Shown here in pieces: positions 10,928 through 21,789 of a stretch of 64,000 bases of DNA. The translations under genes were made by a program, and so were the position numbers. The notes under the pieces were generated by a model. It was not told the DNA's origin, did not search any database, and saw only the letters and a program-made list of their open reading frames with translations. Source of the DNA: Adiantum capillus-veneris (taxonomy: Eukaryota; Streptophyta; Polypodiopsida; Polypodiales; Pteridaceae); contig CM043969.1 in the NCBI GenBank assembly GCA_014529385.2, positions 69,755,176 to 69,819,175 of the forward strand, read 5' to 3'. Numbering within the stretch: the first letter of the stretch is position 1; every line of letters starts with the position of its first letter.

Positions 10928-11170
10928 TGTGTGCGATCGAGCATTACGAAGGCACGACGGCGGCGAAGCGGTTGAGCACGGCACGACTGTAGCTTCTTCT
11001 TCATCGCGGCGAGGAATCCACCACGAAGGCGAGCGTAGAGCGGTGAGTGACACACCCTTTGCTCTCTTGAGCTTGCTAGATTAGTCTTGTTGTGTGCTTG
11101 GAGCCAATTGTGGCTCGCACACGGTGTATCAGCAAGTCCCTTGCTTCGACAGTGCGGCAAGGAGCGCACA
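10574..11170 (+). repeat. 3' LTR of element A
   Basis: 597 bp, same termini as the 5' LTR and about 97% identical by eye, with a TATA box at 10773-10779. The GA microsatellite is slightly longer (10895-10919) than in the 5' copy, and a six-base CCATTT unit present in the 5' LTR is missing. Low divergence means a fairly recent insertion. Confidence 0.95.
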
Positions 11171-12035
11171 CACTCGTACTAGTGTGGGCTCATTGGTATG
11201 GGACACCGACTCTTGTGATAGAGGCTAGGTCACTGACTGTAGGCCCTCAGGCTTGGGGGTGATCCCACATTGGCTCTATGGTTGGGAGGTGATCCATTAC
11301 ATATCTAGGACTCTACATCGATGATGCCTCTATCTGCGCACCTGTACACCTGGGACACCGGCTCTTGCGGTTGAGGCTAGCCCACTGGCTGTAGGCCCTT
11401 AGGCTTGTAGGTGAGCCCATATTGGCTCTATGGTTGAGAGGTGATCTTGATGTCCCCCTATTACGTATCTAGGACTTTACACCGATGGTGACTCTATCCA
11501 AACACCCGTACTGATGTGGGTTCTTTGGTACAAGACATCGGCTCTTGTAGTAGAGGCTAGCCCACTTACTGTAGGCCCTTAGGTTTGAGGGTGAGCCCAG
11601 ATTGTCTCTATGGTTGAGAGGTGAGTTTGCTGATGTCTGCCCATTATGTATCTAGGACTCTACACCAATGGAGACTCTGTCCACACACCCGTAATGGTGT
11701 GGGATTGTTTTTATGGGACACCAACTCTTGCAGTAGAGGCTAGCCCACTAGGATGGAGGTCCTCAAGCTTGAGGGTGAGCCCATGTTGGCTTTATGGTTG
11801 GGAGGTGAACTTGATGTCTGCCCATTATGTATCTAGGACTCTACACCGATGGCGGCTGTCTGCACACTTGTACTGGTGTGGGCTCGTTGGTATGGGACAT
11901 TGGCTCTTGTGGTAGAGGCTAGCCCACTGGCTACATGTCCTCAAGCTTGAGGGTGATCCCATATTGGATCTATGGTTGGGAGGTGAGCCTGATGTTCGCT
12001 CATTACGTGTTTAGGAGTGAGTCTCATTTGCGATC
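11171..12035. repeat. Satellite-like ~180 bp array, right part
   Basis: Resumes the unit interrupted at 3729. Markers fall near 11182, 11513, 11695 and 11875, with one copy around 11342 that lost its GTGTGGG core. It ends with the same tail as the first block (GTTTAGGAGTGAGTCTCATT). Confidence 0.83.
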
Positions 12036-12057
12036 ATCTTGTGTGATCAGCACACTA

Positions 12058-12870
12058 AGCATTGTACCAGACCTTTGTGAAATATTTAGCAAATACCTCT
12101 TTGAAAGGTGCTAGCAAGAGGCGGAAGAGGCAGGAGACACAAGGAGGGTAGGGCCCCCTCAAACAGGTAGCACCCTCAGGCATCTCCATCGTTTTCTTCA
12201 GAAGCACACACTAGTGTTTTTGCATCAGCAAGACCTGCATTTTGAGCCAAGAAGACCAACGCTTTTAGATCATCCCTTAGTGTTGTTGAACCATTTCCAT
12301 CCGGTAGTAGAACCTCGTCGCAGACTCTTTATTGCAGTAGATGAGCCAACGATCAGTTTTAGGCCTAAGAGTAGTCTAGCATTTTTAGTTTTTATCCCTA
12401 AGCTATTAGTGTTTTTGCATTTCTCATCCCTTGCATACCTTGGCCTAAGAAAATCAGCCTTTGCCTTGTAGCACTAGTAGATCCACAATAGTAGACCTTA
12501 ACGTTTTCAAATTTTAGCCATTAGCATCGCAGATCATGACCTCGATGGTGACACCATCATCGTCATTGTCACAATCACCATCGTCCTTGTCAAGTACCAC
12601 AACATCTAGAAGCATTGTACCAAACCTTTGAGCAATCTAAAGCAAATACCTCTTTGAAAGGCACTAGCAAGGGGCAGAACACACAAGGAGAGCAAGCATT
12701 TCACAGACCAACAGCACCCACAGTCATCTCCATCCAATAATCCAGAAGTAGCCACTAGCATTTTTGCATCAGCAAGACCTACATTTTCAGCCAAGAAGAC
12801 CAACATTTTTAGATCGAACCTCTCCCATATGGTAGGAAAACCTTGCTGCAAACTCCCTCTCGCACTAGAT
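12058..12870. repeat. Diverged direct duplication (period ~553 bp)
   Basis: 12058-12330 and 12611-12870 share the same order of words: AGCATTGTACCA, CAAATACCTCTTTGAAAGG, CATCTCCATC, TTTTTGCATCAGCAAGACCT and CCAAGAAGACCAAC. The short ORFs in each copy are not conserved between them, so this reads as non-coding repeat DNA. Confidence 0.65.
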
Positions 12871-14063
12871 TAGCCAGCAATCAGTTTCAACTCTAAGAAC
12901 ATGTTGGGGGTTCCATCATTGCAATAGCTCCAATGACACCAACAAAATTATCAATCTGGAGGGATGAGCTACCCGGCTAGGGCATGGAAACACTCACACG
13001 GTTAGTGAGATAATTGTTGCAACACAAATGATTAACTCTACGAGGTGAGCTTCTTGGCCTATGGAGGAGCTAAGCCGCAATGAAGGGCAATCTCCATATC
13101 CACTTCTCTTCACCTCTAATCAACCCAATCACACACACTACAATTGCAAGATGCACACAATACTAATCCTATCATGCAACACACTAATTGCAAGCACACA
13201 CACATAGATCTATCGAGCACCACACTCCACTCAAACCTACATGCACACACAAGAAAAAAGAGGGAAATCACACAAGATTAGAGAGGGATTAACCACTAAT
13301 TAATTAAGATCTAGTTAATCTAAGCATCATAGGCAATCATAAGAAGTATGAGAGAGGCATAATGAAAGAGAATGAATCGTTAGTGTTAATCAAGTCTCAT
13401 GAGCAAGGAGAAGCTCAAGGACTCCATAGCCACACACCTCCAAAGCTCTCACCAAAGAGTGCTCTCAACAAATGAGCTTGAGAACTCTAATTTCATTTAC
13501 ACACTGCCTTATGTATCTAGGGTAAAAATATACAATGTCCGGGCGCCCAAGGCCTTTAGAGCTCCACCACTTATTGAATCTACTATCTAGGCACAGTATA
13601 ACTGACCTATTCTTTACAGCTTGGAACTCCAATTGAGCCCATAACACATTAACATATTACAATGGCTTGAAATAAATCAGGAATTTACACTACGTGACCA
13701 TTTTGGAAAAACGTGTGATAAATGTGTAACTCCAATCTTTACTGCTTCTTTACTTTGATCTTCCATGTGCATCCGTACGTCTTTGATCTTTAGCAACTTC
13801 TATTAACTAACGTTGAATCAGTTAACATAACAGCTTAGCGTTTTCAATTTTCAGCCCAGATCAGCAACTGTTTTTTGTCTTCATCCGAAGCAATTATTGT
13901 TTTTGTAGTTCTCAACCCTTGCAGGCCTTGGCATTGTATTCTTTGCACCCAAACATTGTATTTTTATTTTTGTACCCAGACATTGTATTAGATCCACCAA
14001 GATTGTATCAGTTTGGTCTCATAGGTCATTTTGTCCCTTTGCCAAGACGTTTAATACAAAATT

Positions 14064-14066
<3 letters not shown>
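12871..14066. other. Spacer without recognisable genes
   Basis: AT/CA-rich DNA. Near 13840-13930 it repeats the 'TTTTCAATTTTCAGCCCA' and 'TTCTCAACCCTTGCAGGCC' wording also seen near 410-500 and 12410, so it belongs to the same dispersed repeat. No coding evidence. Confidence 0.5.

Positions 14067-14107
<41 letters not shown>
14067..14107. repeat. (CT)n microsatellite
   Basis: About 20 uninterrupted CT units. The overlapping serine/leucine ORF is an artefact. Confidence 0.95.
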
Positions 14108-14110
<3 letters not shown>

Positions 14111-15378
14111 CAATTACTAATAGTGCATTGTCCTGCTTGTGTCGTATAATAGCTTGGCCATTTTCTGTCCAATTGTTTTTTGGTCCCATCCCTCTCCAAA
14201 CTCACGCTCTAGTTGAACAATCAAAAACTTATTGTCGATATCTAGTTGATCTCTGCATTACAAGAAGATAGATTAGAATAAGGGAGTAGTTATAAAACAT
14301 TTAAAACAACACATAGATACGTACGACCAAATTATGTGGAGTCAATGCATGTACATATCCAACAAACTGTCCTATGCGCTGGCAAAAAAGGACGCCACCT
14401 TCGATAGGCACAACCTACCCCTCCACATAAATGTCTTAGGTGACATCGTACAAGCTGACACACATCGAAAATGGTCCCTTGTGGTCAAAACTGGGTCCTT
14501 GCAAGGGCGTGGCGACAGACGCGTGGGACCCCAACTGAGAGGGTGTCAGTGTTGGTGTCGGGATCGGAGAAGGTCCTGAGGCCGTAGAGATACGCTGTCG
14601 AACTCATCGAGAATGGACAATATGCACATAAATTAAGAAAAATATAATTAGATTAATGTTTATGAAAATATTATACTTCTATAATTAAGTACTAAACTAA
14701 TACCGTGTGTCCTGGTCCTGCTATGTGACCTCGCCGTCCAATGGTGGCTGATGAGTAGTTTGTATTGGCGGCTGAGCAGTGATGGTAGCTGGCTCTAGAA
14801 GAGGGGTCGTGCTATTTTCACGACTGTATCACATTTTGGTGAGATGAAATGATATACTTAGGTGCACAATACACATACACACACACACACACACATACAA
14901 TACATACATACTTTATATCAAAAGAGATTCAACTTGTGTGCTGCTCTTGCTAAAGGGTCTCGAGAAGAGCTCTTGTCTTGGTGTACAAGTCTTAAGACCT
15001 CCTGTAGTCGACCTATGGTCGCCTTCAGCTCCTCGCCAGGGAGTTGTTCATACTCTATGATGTCCTCTACTATTTTTTCCCTCGGAACATCGACAGCTCA
15101 TAACATGCTCTTTAGTGTCAGAAGTAGCCCCACTCGACTTAAGGTGGGAGCCATCAAAATGATCTATTTGAAAATTTTAGGTCTTAGTCAAAGGTGAATC
15201 GATCCACATAGCTTCTCTAAAGAATTTTTTTTGCTTATCAAAGAAAAAGAGAGAGGCTTTACACTTCCACAAATATCTACTTCTTTCCTTGCTTCAATGA
15301 TTGCTTTTAGCATGAATGATGGTTCCTTTTACCTTTCGTGAAGAGAGGGAATGAGAGAGAGCAGTAGAGATGTATAGA
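14108..15378. other. Spacer; possible ORF remnant on the minus strand
   Basis: Mostly non-coding, with a short (CA)n at 14876-14894. On the minus strand about 15095-14930 stays open (with PREKIVEDIIEYEQLPGEE and a following LQEVLRLVHQDK) and has a codon-like look, but there is no start, the flanks are broken and I do not recognise the family. Confidence 0.3.
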
Positions 15379-15393
15379 GGGGGGGGGGGGGGG

Positions 15394-15435
<42 letters not shown>
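15379..15435. repeat. (G)18 followed by (GA)n microsatellite
   Basis: A run of 18 G at 15379-15396 followed by about 19 GA units. A G-run this long is rare and hard to sequence, so its length may be inexact. Confidence 0.93.
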
Positions 15436-15438
<3 letters not shown>

Positions 15439-15949
15439 GGAGAATGACACCCAATGGGGTCTCAACCAACCCTCTCAAGGACAATCCCACACCATTGTTG
15501 ATATGGTATTTGATTTTGATTGCATAAATAAAAAATTGCCATGATAACTCCTCACAAAGAGGCATCTCCGTGTTGTTTTGATGCATCATTCGATTCATCT
15601 CAATGTTGGATTGATGATCATCAGCAAGGGGTAGATCTTGGTTTTTCTTGGCTATAGAGGTACCCAAAGAGTTGATTTGGGGGATCATGGCTCTATACAA
15701 GTCAATGGTATGCACTCCAGAGGGGATTTTTTATTTGGTTCACGCCACTACTGGGGTGAAATAGGGCTTCCCACTATGTCCTACACTATTTGGCATGTAT
15801 GTGAGTGATGTTGCTAACTACATTGAGAGGTTCAGTGATAGAGGAGCACATATGGCAGGGCCATGTGTGGTGGGCAATGACCATGATGACAACATCGACG
15901 ACGAGGTACTAATGGGGTCTATGGATCCTTATACCAAGCCAAGGCACAA
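15436..15949. other. Spacer
   Basis: No gene recognised. The minus-strand ORF through the adjacent GA tract is a low-complexity artefact. Confidence 0.4.
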
Positions 15950-16860
15950 GGGGTACTAGGTGCTAGGGCAACATGTCTTCAATGAGCTTCATGTCCCCAA
16001 ATGTTGTCTCATGGAGTGCATTGGCTACAAAATATGTCCAACAGGGTGAGGGTTAGGAAGCTCTAGCTATTTTCAATAGATGCACAAAGAGGGCATCTCT
16101 CCAAATCCAATCATTGTACACTTGCACCTTGAAGGCATGAGGCAAGATGCAGGTATGGGCAAAAGAATTCATGATGATATTGCTAGTTAGGGGTTGTTGA
16201 AGAAAAAATTATGTCCGGGATGTCGTTTCTTGGAATGCATTAACTGCGAGGTATGCTAAAATTTGACAAGGCCAAGAAACTCTGGGCTATTTTTGGCAGA
16301 TACAAAACGAGGGTCTCTCTTCAGATGCAATTACATACGCTTGCATCTTGAAGGCCTATGGCTCTACGTGAGGTGTGGGAGATTGAGGGAAGCCAGAGGC
16401 ATGAACACTACTATTCAGAGCCATGAAAGTGCGCTTCTCAGAGTGCAACATAGAGCAGATCAAGAAAGCAACAATATCTACTACAAAAGCAAACATGGAG
16501 GGAAAGAGAATATCTTTGTTTTGTGATCTCACTTATTAAAGATTGTGGTGAAAGACGAAGGATTTGTACCAAGACAGTAGTTACATGCTAATATTTGTGA
16601 TAGTCAGCTACTTGAAAAGACCACATGCTTAGGCAAGAGGTTAGTCAATATGTATTTCAGAAGTAGCAACACTTCTCAAAGTGCAACAAGTCCTTGAGAC
16701 GAGATTTCTGTCTCCAGTGTTGTCTCATGGAGTGCATTGGTTGCAGGATATGTCCAATAGGGTTAGGGTCAAAGAGATCTAGGATGTTTTTAGTAGATGT
16801 AGAGACAGGGTGGTGTACCTCTTAGAGCACAACACGTCCTTGTTGACAAGGCTAGGGTTG
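15950..16860 (+). pseudogene. Degenerate PPR fragments
   Basis: Three partial matches to the PPR coding repeat seen at 57-63 kb: CACTTGCACCTTGAAGGCATG near 16120, a clearer block 16150-16380 (KRIHDDI-like start, DVVSWNAL, then ACILKA), and 16690-16800. Frames are broken by shifts and stops. PPR proteins bind organellar RNA; these scraps cannot encode one. They probably arrived with a transposon or segmental duplication. Confidence 0.6.
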
Positions 16861-17929
16861 AGATCTATCGCCGTGGACGGTGGCGTATGAATTTTACTAG
16901 CACTCAAAGCTGAAAATACTAGCTATCTTGGGCTGAAATGCTATCTATTTAAAGCTGAAAATGGAGGGCTTTCAACATACAACCAAACACTCACCATACA
17001 TCTTGGGAAGCATCGTTTGGAGGTTTTCTAGCATACAACAAAATTCTCCCCAGACATCTCGTCTGTGTTGTTCTAAGGTTTTCAAGCATACAATAAACGA
17101 TCCCTAGACATCCCATCTATGTTGTTTGAGGTTCAGAAAATACCAAAACAACATTATTCACTACTCCACCCAAGAGTAAATCATCAAGCATTGAAACCAG
17201 TATTAAAACCAGAGTCAAACAATTCAAATTGGCACAAGGATAAATATGTCAAGGTTAGAAAAGTAGTATAAGTATTTATTTAAGTCAAATTATCCTAGAT
17301 TTAGCTGAAAATTGAAGATGGAAATTATATAACTAAGTTGGAAAATAATAAGATAATTACCATAAGTCAAAAATATCATAATCTACTTGTGGTAATTATA
17401 CCATAGTTAATTAGTGAGGTTGTGAAATTATAATTGACCAAAAGTCCCATTTTTAGCAAATGATTAATTAGAATAAATAGACTTTGTGGTTAAAAGTTTT
17501 TAGAAAAATTATAGTAAGTGTAAACCTATGATATCAAGTTAAGGAAATGAAATCTTTAAGAGGAATTAAATACAATAAATATCAAGCCCAAAATAAGTAG
17601 ATTATTAGCTTAGAAGTTGATGGGAAAATTAGGAAAAAGATATAGAAAATTATAAGAAAGTTAGGAGAGCTTAGAAAACCCTTAGGAAAGCGGTGGAAAA
17701 AGTTATCATACCTATATAGACAAATAAGAAATTACTAGGTCAAGAATTTACCAATTAAGACTATATATTTAACTTTGGATGGGTTACGGTTGAATACAAA
17801 GGTTAAGTTTAGATTTTGAACTATTTACCTAATGATTAGACATCCTTTTTATAAGGATAATAAGTTATGATACTAAAAAGGACCCGAGAAAATCCTACAT
17901 CTGATGATGAGGACGTAGCTCCAAAATGT
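16861..17929. other. AT-rich spacer
   Basis: No coding evidence. 16930-17140 repeats variants of 'TTTTCAAGCATACAA' and 'CATCTTGTCTGTGTTGTT'. The last bases (GATGATGAGGACGTAGCTCC...TGTAGGGGG) resemble the 3' end of a gypsy pol plus a purine tract and may be a relic of another element abutting element B. Confidence 0.4.
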
Positions 17930-18457
17930 AGGGGGTTACGACATGAGGATATCTACAATGGCCTAGTCATTAGAGGTATCACCACTTAGGAAGCAATCAC
18001 CACCAATGCGATCCAATTGGAGGATAATTTAATGATTCAAGGAGAAAGAGTGTCTGTTTCCTAAATCTATTAGCTCGCAAGCATAGGGGCATCAGCCAAT
18101 GACCCTAAAGCCTATTGCTAAGGAGCCAAAGATATCTGAGATGACTTTAGCAGATCTCACCAAGGCCATTAAGGAGAGTCTTAGAGATAATCGTGCTCCG
18201 CAAAACAATCATATGTATCCAAGAAGGGAGCAACAATGGTGCTCAGTATGCTATGGACCGCATAGTAACATTGAATGCCTACTTTTAGAGTAAAATTCAA
18301 TGGGAACTGCAATGCATGTGGGAGGTATGGTCATCAAGCTAAGGATTGCATAGTATTTAAGCGCGCGATGGCCAATAGACTAACCTTAGCATTAACAGAC
18401 ACACCTCGAGCATTAGGAAAAGTTTGGACTAAAAAAGGGCCTTGTAAGAATTGTTGA
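17930..18457 (+). pseudogene. Gag tail with zinc knuckle (element B)
   Basis: Aligns to 7340-7700 of element A at the DNA level, with a stop at ACTTAG (17983 area) and a frameshift after SVS (18060). The knuckle-like CSVCYGPHSNIEC and a second, different one, CNACGRYGHQAKDC (CX2CX4HX4C), follow. Element A has only the first, so the second belongs to the part A has deleted. Nucleic-acid binding is the usual role. Confidence 0.75.
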
Positions 18458-18464
18458 TGTGGCA

Positions 18465-18818
18465 TAGCTTTCAAAAAGTGGGGATCGGTAATTTTTTTGC
18501 AAATAAGATCCAAACTTGTTGGAGTTGGATATTTAGAATCTACTCTTCAAATGCTATCTATTGATATATAGCATGCATGTAGCGGACATTGCCTTCATGT
18601 AGATCTAGAAAAAGGTGATTTTAGATTATCGTAACGGTAACAAAACCTGGCTGATTGAAAAAAAATCGCATAACTTTCATAGAAGTCATCCAAACTTTTC
18701 GGACCTTGGCTCTTTAGAATCTTTTTTTCAAGAACTTTCCAATGATAGGTCATATCATGGGGTTCTAAGCAATATTTAGAGGGGTCTACGGGGTTGCTTT
18801 CTTTTGTACAACTTCGAT
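18465..18818. mobile_element. Possible 354 bp insertion flanked by a 9 bp direct repeat
   Basis: GATGTGGCA occurs at 18456-18464 and 18819-18827, bracketing a non-coding segment between two coding-like pieces of element B. The ends show no convincing inverted repeats. Inside, two diverged copies of 'TCCAAACTT...TTTAGAATCT' lie about 165 bp apart. It may be an insertion with target duplication, or chance. Confidence 0.3.
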
Positions 18819-18879
18819 GATGTGGCACTCTTAAAAGGCCCAAAAATGAGTTCAAAATTTTCCTAATGTGCCTGCATTG

Positions 18880-19689
18880 ATGCCGGCCCCACCTCTTAAC
18901 CAAACTTCACAATACATGGTCCCTAGGGCCCTAAATGTTGTTCAAACAACACCCTTACCACCTCCAGTGCTAGGATCGCAACCCCCACATCCAAGAATCG
19001 CCTCTGTGAATCAAGTGGGTTGTGAGTCATCTATTGCTTGTTTGGAAGGCTTTGAGGAAGATATAGACCCTAATATTGCCTATGGGATGGATGCGCTTGA
19101 AGAAAGTCCACAATACTATATGGAAGACTATTGGGGACAAGTCAAACATGTCTATCAAGTAGCTGCTCTTGGTGAAAGAGGCCAAAATATTAATTACACT
19201 GCTAAGAGACCACCTCTTCAATGCTATGAGTGTGGAGGTCCACATCGTGTGGACGAGTGTCCTATTAGGCTACAAAAGAACGCCACACTAATGCAAATCA
19301 ATCAAGCGAGCATGTCTACAATGCCGATACTCATGTATAATCGATGTGGCATAGATCATTTGATTGCCCAATGTCCAAATAATCCAAATGCACCGAAGAT
19401 CACGCCATTAAACTTGATTGAGGTTACCGAGGATCCATCACAAAGTACACATGTGGTACTAGTAAACGTACTGACACAATCGATGCTCCAAAAACAAAAT
19501 TATATTCTTGAGAAAAGAGACACGGCATCAATTGCCCAATCTCAAAAAAAGAAGAAAACACGAAGGAAGAGATCGCAAAAAGCAGCGAAGTTAGACATCG
19601 CACAACTAGAGGCTACAGAGAAGCCAAAGTTGAGCCGTACCATAAGGAGACAACAAAATCAAGAGTTATCTCAACAACAAAAGGAATAA
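18880..19689 (+). pseudogene. Zinc-knuckle polypeptide between gag and RT (element B)
   Basis: An open frame of 269 codons from ATG 18880, likely part of the ancestral gag-pol. It has a proline-rich start, an acidic middle (EGFEEDIDPNIAYGMD), a knuckle CYECGGPHRVDEC (CX2CX3HX4C), a second knuckle lacking its first cysteine (YNRCGIDHLIAQC), and a lysine/arginine-rich tail (KKKKTRRKRSQKAAK) resembling a nuclear or nucleic-acid binding stretch. No protease motif is present here, where gypsy elements normally carry it. Confidence 0.6.
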
Positions 19690-19744
19690 AAAGTGAAATC
19701 ATAGTCCAAAGAATAACAGGACCCCACAGACTTACACCCTGCAC

Positions 19745-20543
19745 TTGAACATTTGAAATCCTACACCACAGAGGAACGTAAGGTTGTGTATACAAAGGCT
19801 CAAAGAAAACCTATCGAAGAGAGCAATGGAGTCTATGGTGGTCTAGTGATAGTTAAGGAAATAGAGTTAGCAGACCCAAGAGAAGAGTCCAAACCTATTT
19901 TCATTGCCCAAGATCTGACAGAGACTAAGGAGTGTGTACTTAAAGAATTTCTCAAGGAATTCAGGGATATATTTGTATGGACATATCATGATATGAAAGG
20001 TGTTCCACCTTCCATGGTGCAACACACAATCCTCATGAATAGCATGGCTAAACCAGTTCAGCAATAACCCTACCCCATGAATCCTAAATATGCAAAGATT
20101 GTTCAAGAAGAGATTGAAAAGCTTGTGAAATGTGGATTCATATACCCTATCGAGCACTCAGAATGGGTGTCTCCAATAGTGATTGTGCCAAAAAAGTATG
20201 GGAAACTCAAAGTATGCATGGATCTCAAGAGGTCAATGCCACCACTAGGAGGGACCATTACCCCTTGCCATATTCATAACATGTGCTTGAAAGAGTTGCA
20301 GGGAAGGAAGCTTATAGCTTTTTAGATGGGTACTCTGGCTACAATCAAATCACAATTGTGCTGGAGGACCAAGCTAAAATAGCCTTTATAACCGAATTTG
20401 GAGTGTTCGCATTTCGTGTTATGGCTTTTGGCTTAACCAATGCCCCTGCTACCTTTCAAAGATTAATAAATGGTGCTTTTAGAGAATATTTGAGGGATTT
20501 TTGTGAAGCTTTCTTAGCTGACCTTTGTGTTTATTCCTCTTAG
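19745..20543 (+). pseudogene. Reverse transcriptase (element B), broken
   Basis: Copies element RNA into DNA. Seen in order: EFRDIFVWTYHDM, GVPPSMVQH, a stop after KPVQQ (20065), MNPKYAKIVQEEIEKL, SEWVSPIVIVPKK, a frameshift near 20280, then FLDGYSGYNQI (catalytic Asp kept) and FGLTNAPATFQ. The catalytic FVDD-type box reads FLAD (20511-20522), an Ala replacing the first Asp, so activity would be lost even without the stops. Confidence 0.85.
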
Positions 20544-20549
20544 AAAGAA

Positions 20550-21447
20550 CATCTATCATGCTGACAAAAAGTATTTGACAAGTGCAGATTGTATTACATC
20601 TCCTTAAACCCTTTCAAATGCCAATTTTGGGCTAAACATGGAGTTATTTTAAGGCATATAGTGTCCAAAAATGGGATTTCCATAGATGAGAGCAAAATTA
20701 AAAGCCATTGCTGAATTGCCACCACCTATAAACTATAAAGGAGCTCAAAGGTTCATGGGCCATGTTGGTTATTATCCACGGTTTATTTAAAACTTTGCCA
20801 AGATAGCTCGCCCTTTGTACAAGCTTCTTATTGAGTTCCACTGGACCGTAGAGTGTGACCATGCTTATGAGTCATTGAAAAAGAGATTGACTAGCGCTCC
20901 TATTCTACGAGTGCCTGATTGGAATGTAATTTTCCATGTGCATATTAATGCATCGAACTTTGCTATTGGGTGCGTTCTAGCTCATCCAGGAGAACATAAA
21001 CTGGACTACCCCATTAGCTTTGCAAGTCGTCAATTGAATGATGCCAAGAGAAACTACACCACTACATAGTGAGAAGGTTTAGGTATGATTTATGCCGTGA
21101 AAAACTTTTGCTACTACCTTCTGGCCGCCGATAAAATTGTTTTCTATGTTGATTATCAAGCCTTGTTGTATCTAGTAAATAAACCTTGTTCCACGAGAAG
21201 AATTACACGATGGTTGTTAATTCTCCTTGAGTTTGATTTTACCGTTGTGGTGAGACATGGTAAAAGACATGTCATGGCCGATCATTTGTCTTGCATACCC
21301 AATGGTGAAGCCCCTACTGGAGTCGATGCTGAGTTGCCTGATACTTCTCTATTCCTAGTCAAAACCATACCTGAATTGAGTGAGAAGATTGTGAATTTTT
21401 TAGTTAATGATTTTCCACCCAAAGAGCTTTATAAGGAAATAGCTTGA
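20550..21447 (+). pseudogene. RT thumb and RNase H domain (element B), broken
   Basis: Continues pol in shifted frames: the connection (FKCQFWAKHGV near 20610), then APILRVPDWN, FHVHINAS and GCVLAHPGE, then YPISFASRQLNDAKRNYTTT, a stop (21067), EGLGMIYAVKNFCYYLL, VDYQALLYL and HGKRHVMADHLSCIPNGE. The first catalytic Asp of RNase H, normally in a HIDAS-type motif, is Asn (AAT at 20947-20949). Stops and shifts match those in RT. Confidence 0.8.
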
Positions 21448-21522
21448 AAGTTGTTAAAAGAATGCGAACCTTACTCTCTCATTGCAGGAACTCTCTACAG
21501 GCTAGGGAAGGATGATATTCAT

Positions 21523-21768
21523 CCCGGGTAGGTCAACTAATAAAAATGTAAGCTATCACGTGAGTTCAACAGAAGGGTATTTAAAGTTCTTGAAACTTAC
21601 AGAAATATATACACAGAAGGGCCTTATTTTCTCAAATTTGAAAAAAACTTACAAATTTTAAAAGAAAAGGGTACATTATATTCTTAACAAAATTCATAGA
21701 TAAGGGGTTTTACAAACATGTCTTGAATGCACGTGATATGGTAATTTTACACATAGTGAACCCCCTGA
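21523..21768. mobile_element. 246 bp MITE-like element, copy 1, with 9 bp target duplication
   Basis: Splits the pol frame between GKDDIH and the next conserved words. GATATTCAT flanks it perfectly at 21514-21522 and 21769-21777. The element runs CCCGGGTAGGTCA...GAACCCCCTGA, with only weak inverted similarity between its ends. A second copy of identical length is at 46851-47096, also with a 9 bp duplication. A 9 bp duplication fits Mutator-like (MULE) MITEs; no coding capacity. Confidence 0.8.
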
Positions 21769-21789
21769 GATATTCATAGACGTTGTGCC

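Larger units (their letters stand above)
3730..11170 (+). mobile_element. Gypsy element A: complete but non-autonomous LTR retrotransposon
   Basis: A 7,441 bp element bounded by two 597 bp LTRs (TG...CA) differing by roughly 18 substitutions plus small indels, judged by eye. It has a primer site right after the 5' LTR, a polypurine tract right before the 3' LTR, and a 5 bp target duplication CACCC (3725-3729) / CACTC (11171-11175) inside the satellite unit. It encodes gag and a downstream W-P-K region plus a small ORF, but no protease, reverse transcriptase, RNase H or integrase, so mobility would need proteins from an autonomous relative such as element B. The tRNA-Asp primer site fits the plant Athila/Tat side of Ty3/gypsy (family knowledge). 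Confidence 0.93.

Noticed and set aside
3016-11300. Segmental duplication explaining the two 597 bp repeats at 3730 and 10574
   Set aside because: Primer site, polypurine tract, TG...CA ends and a 5 bp target duplication show that they are LTRs of one insertion.
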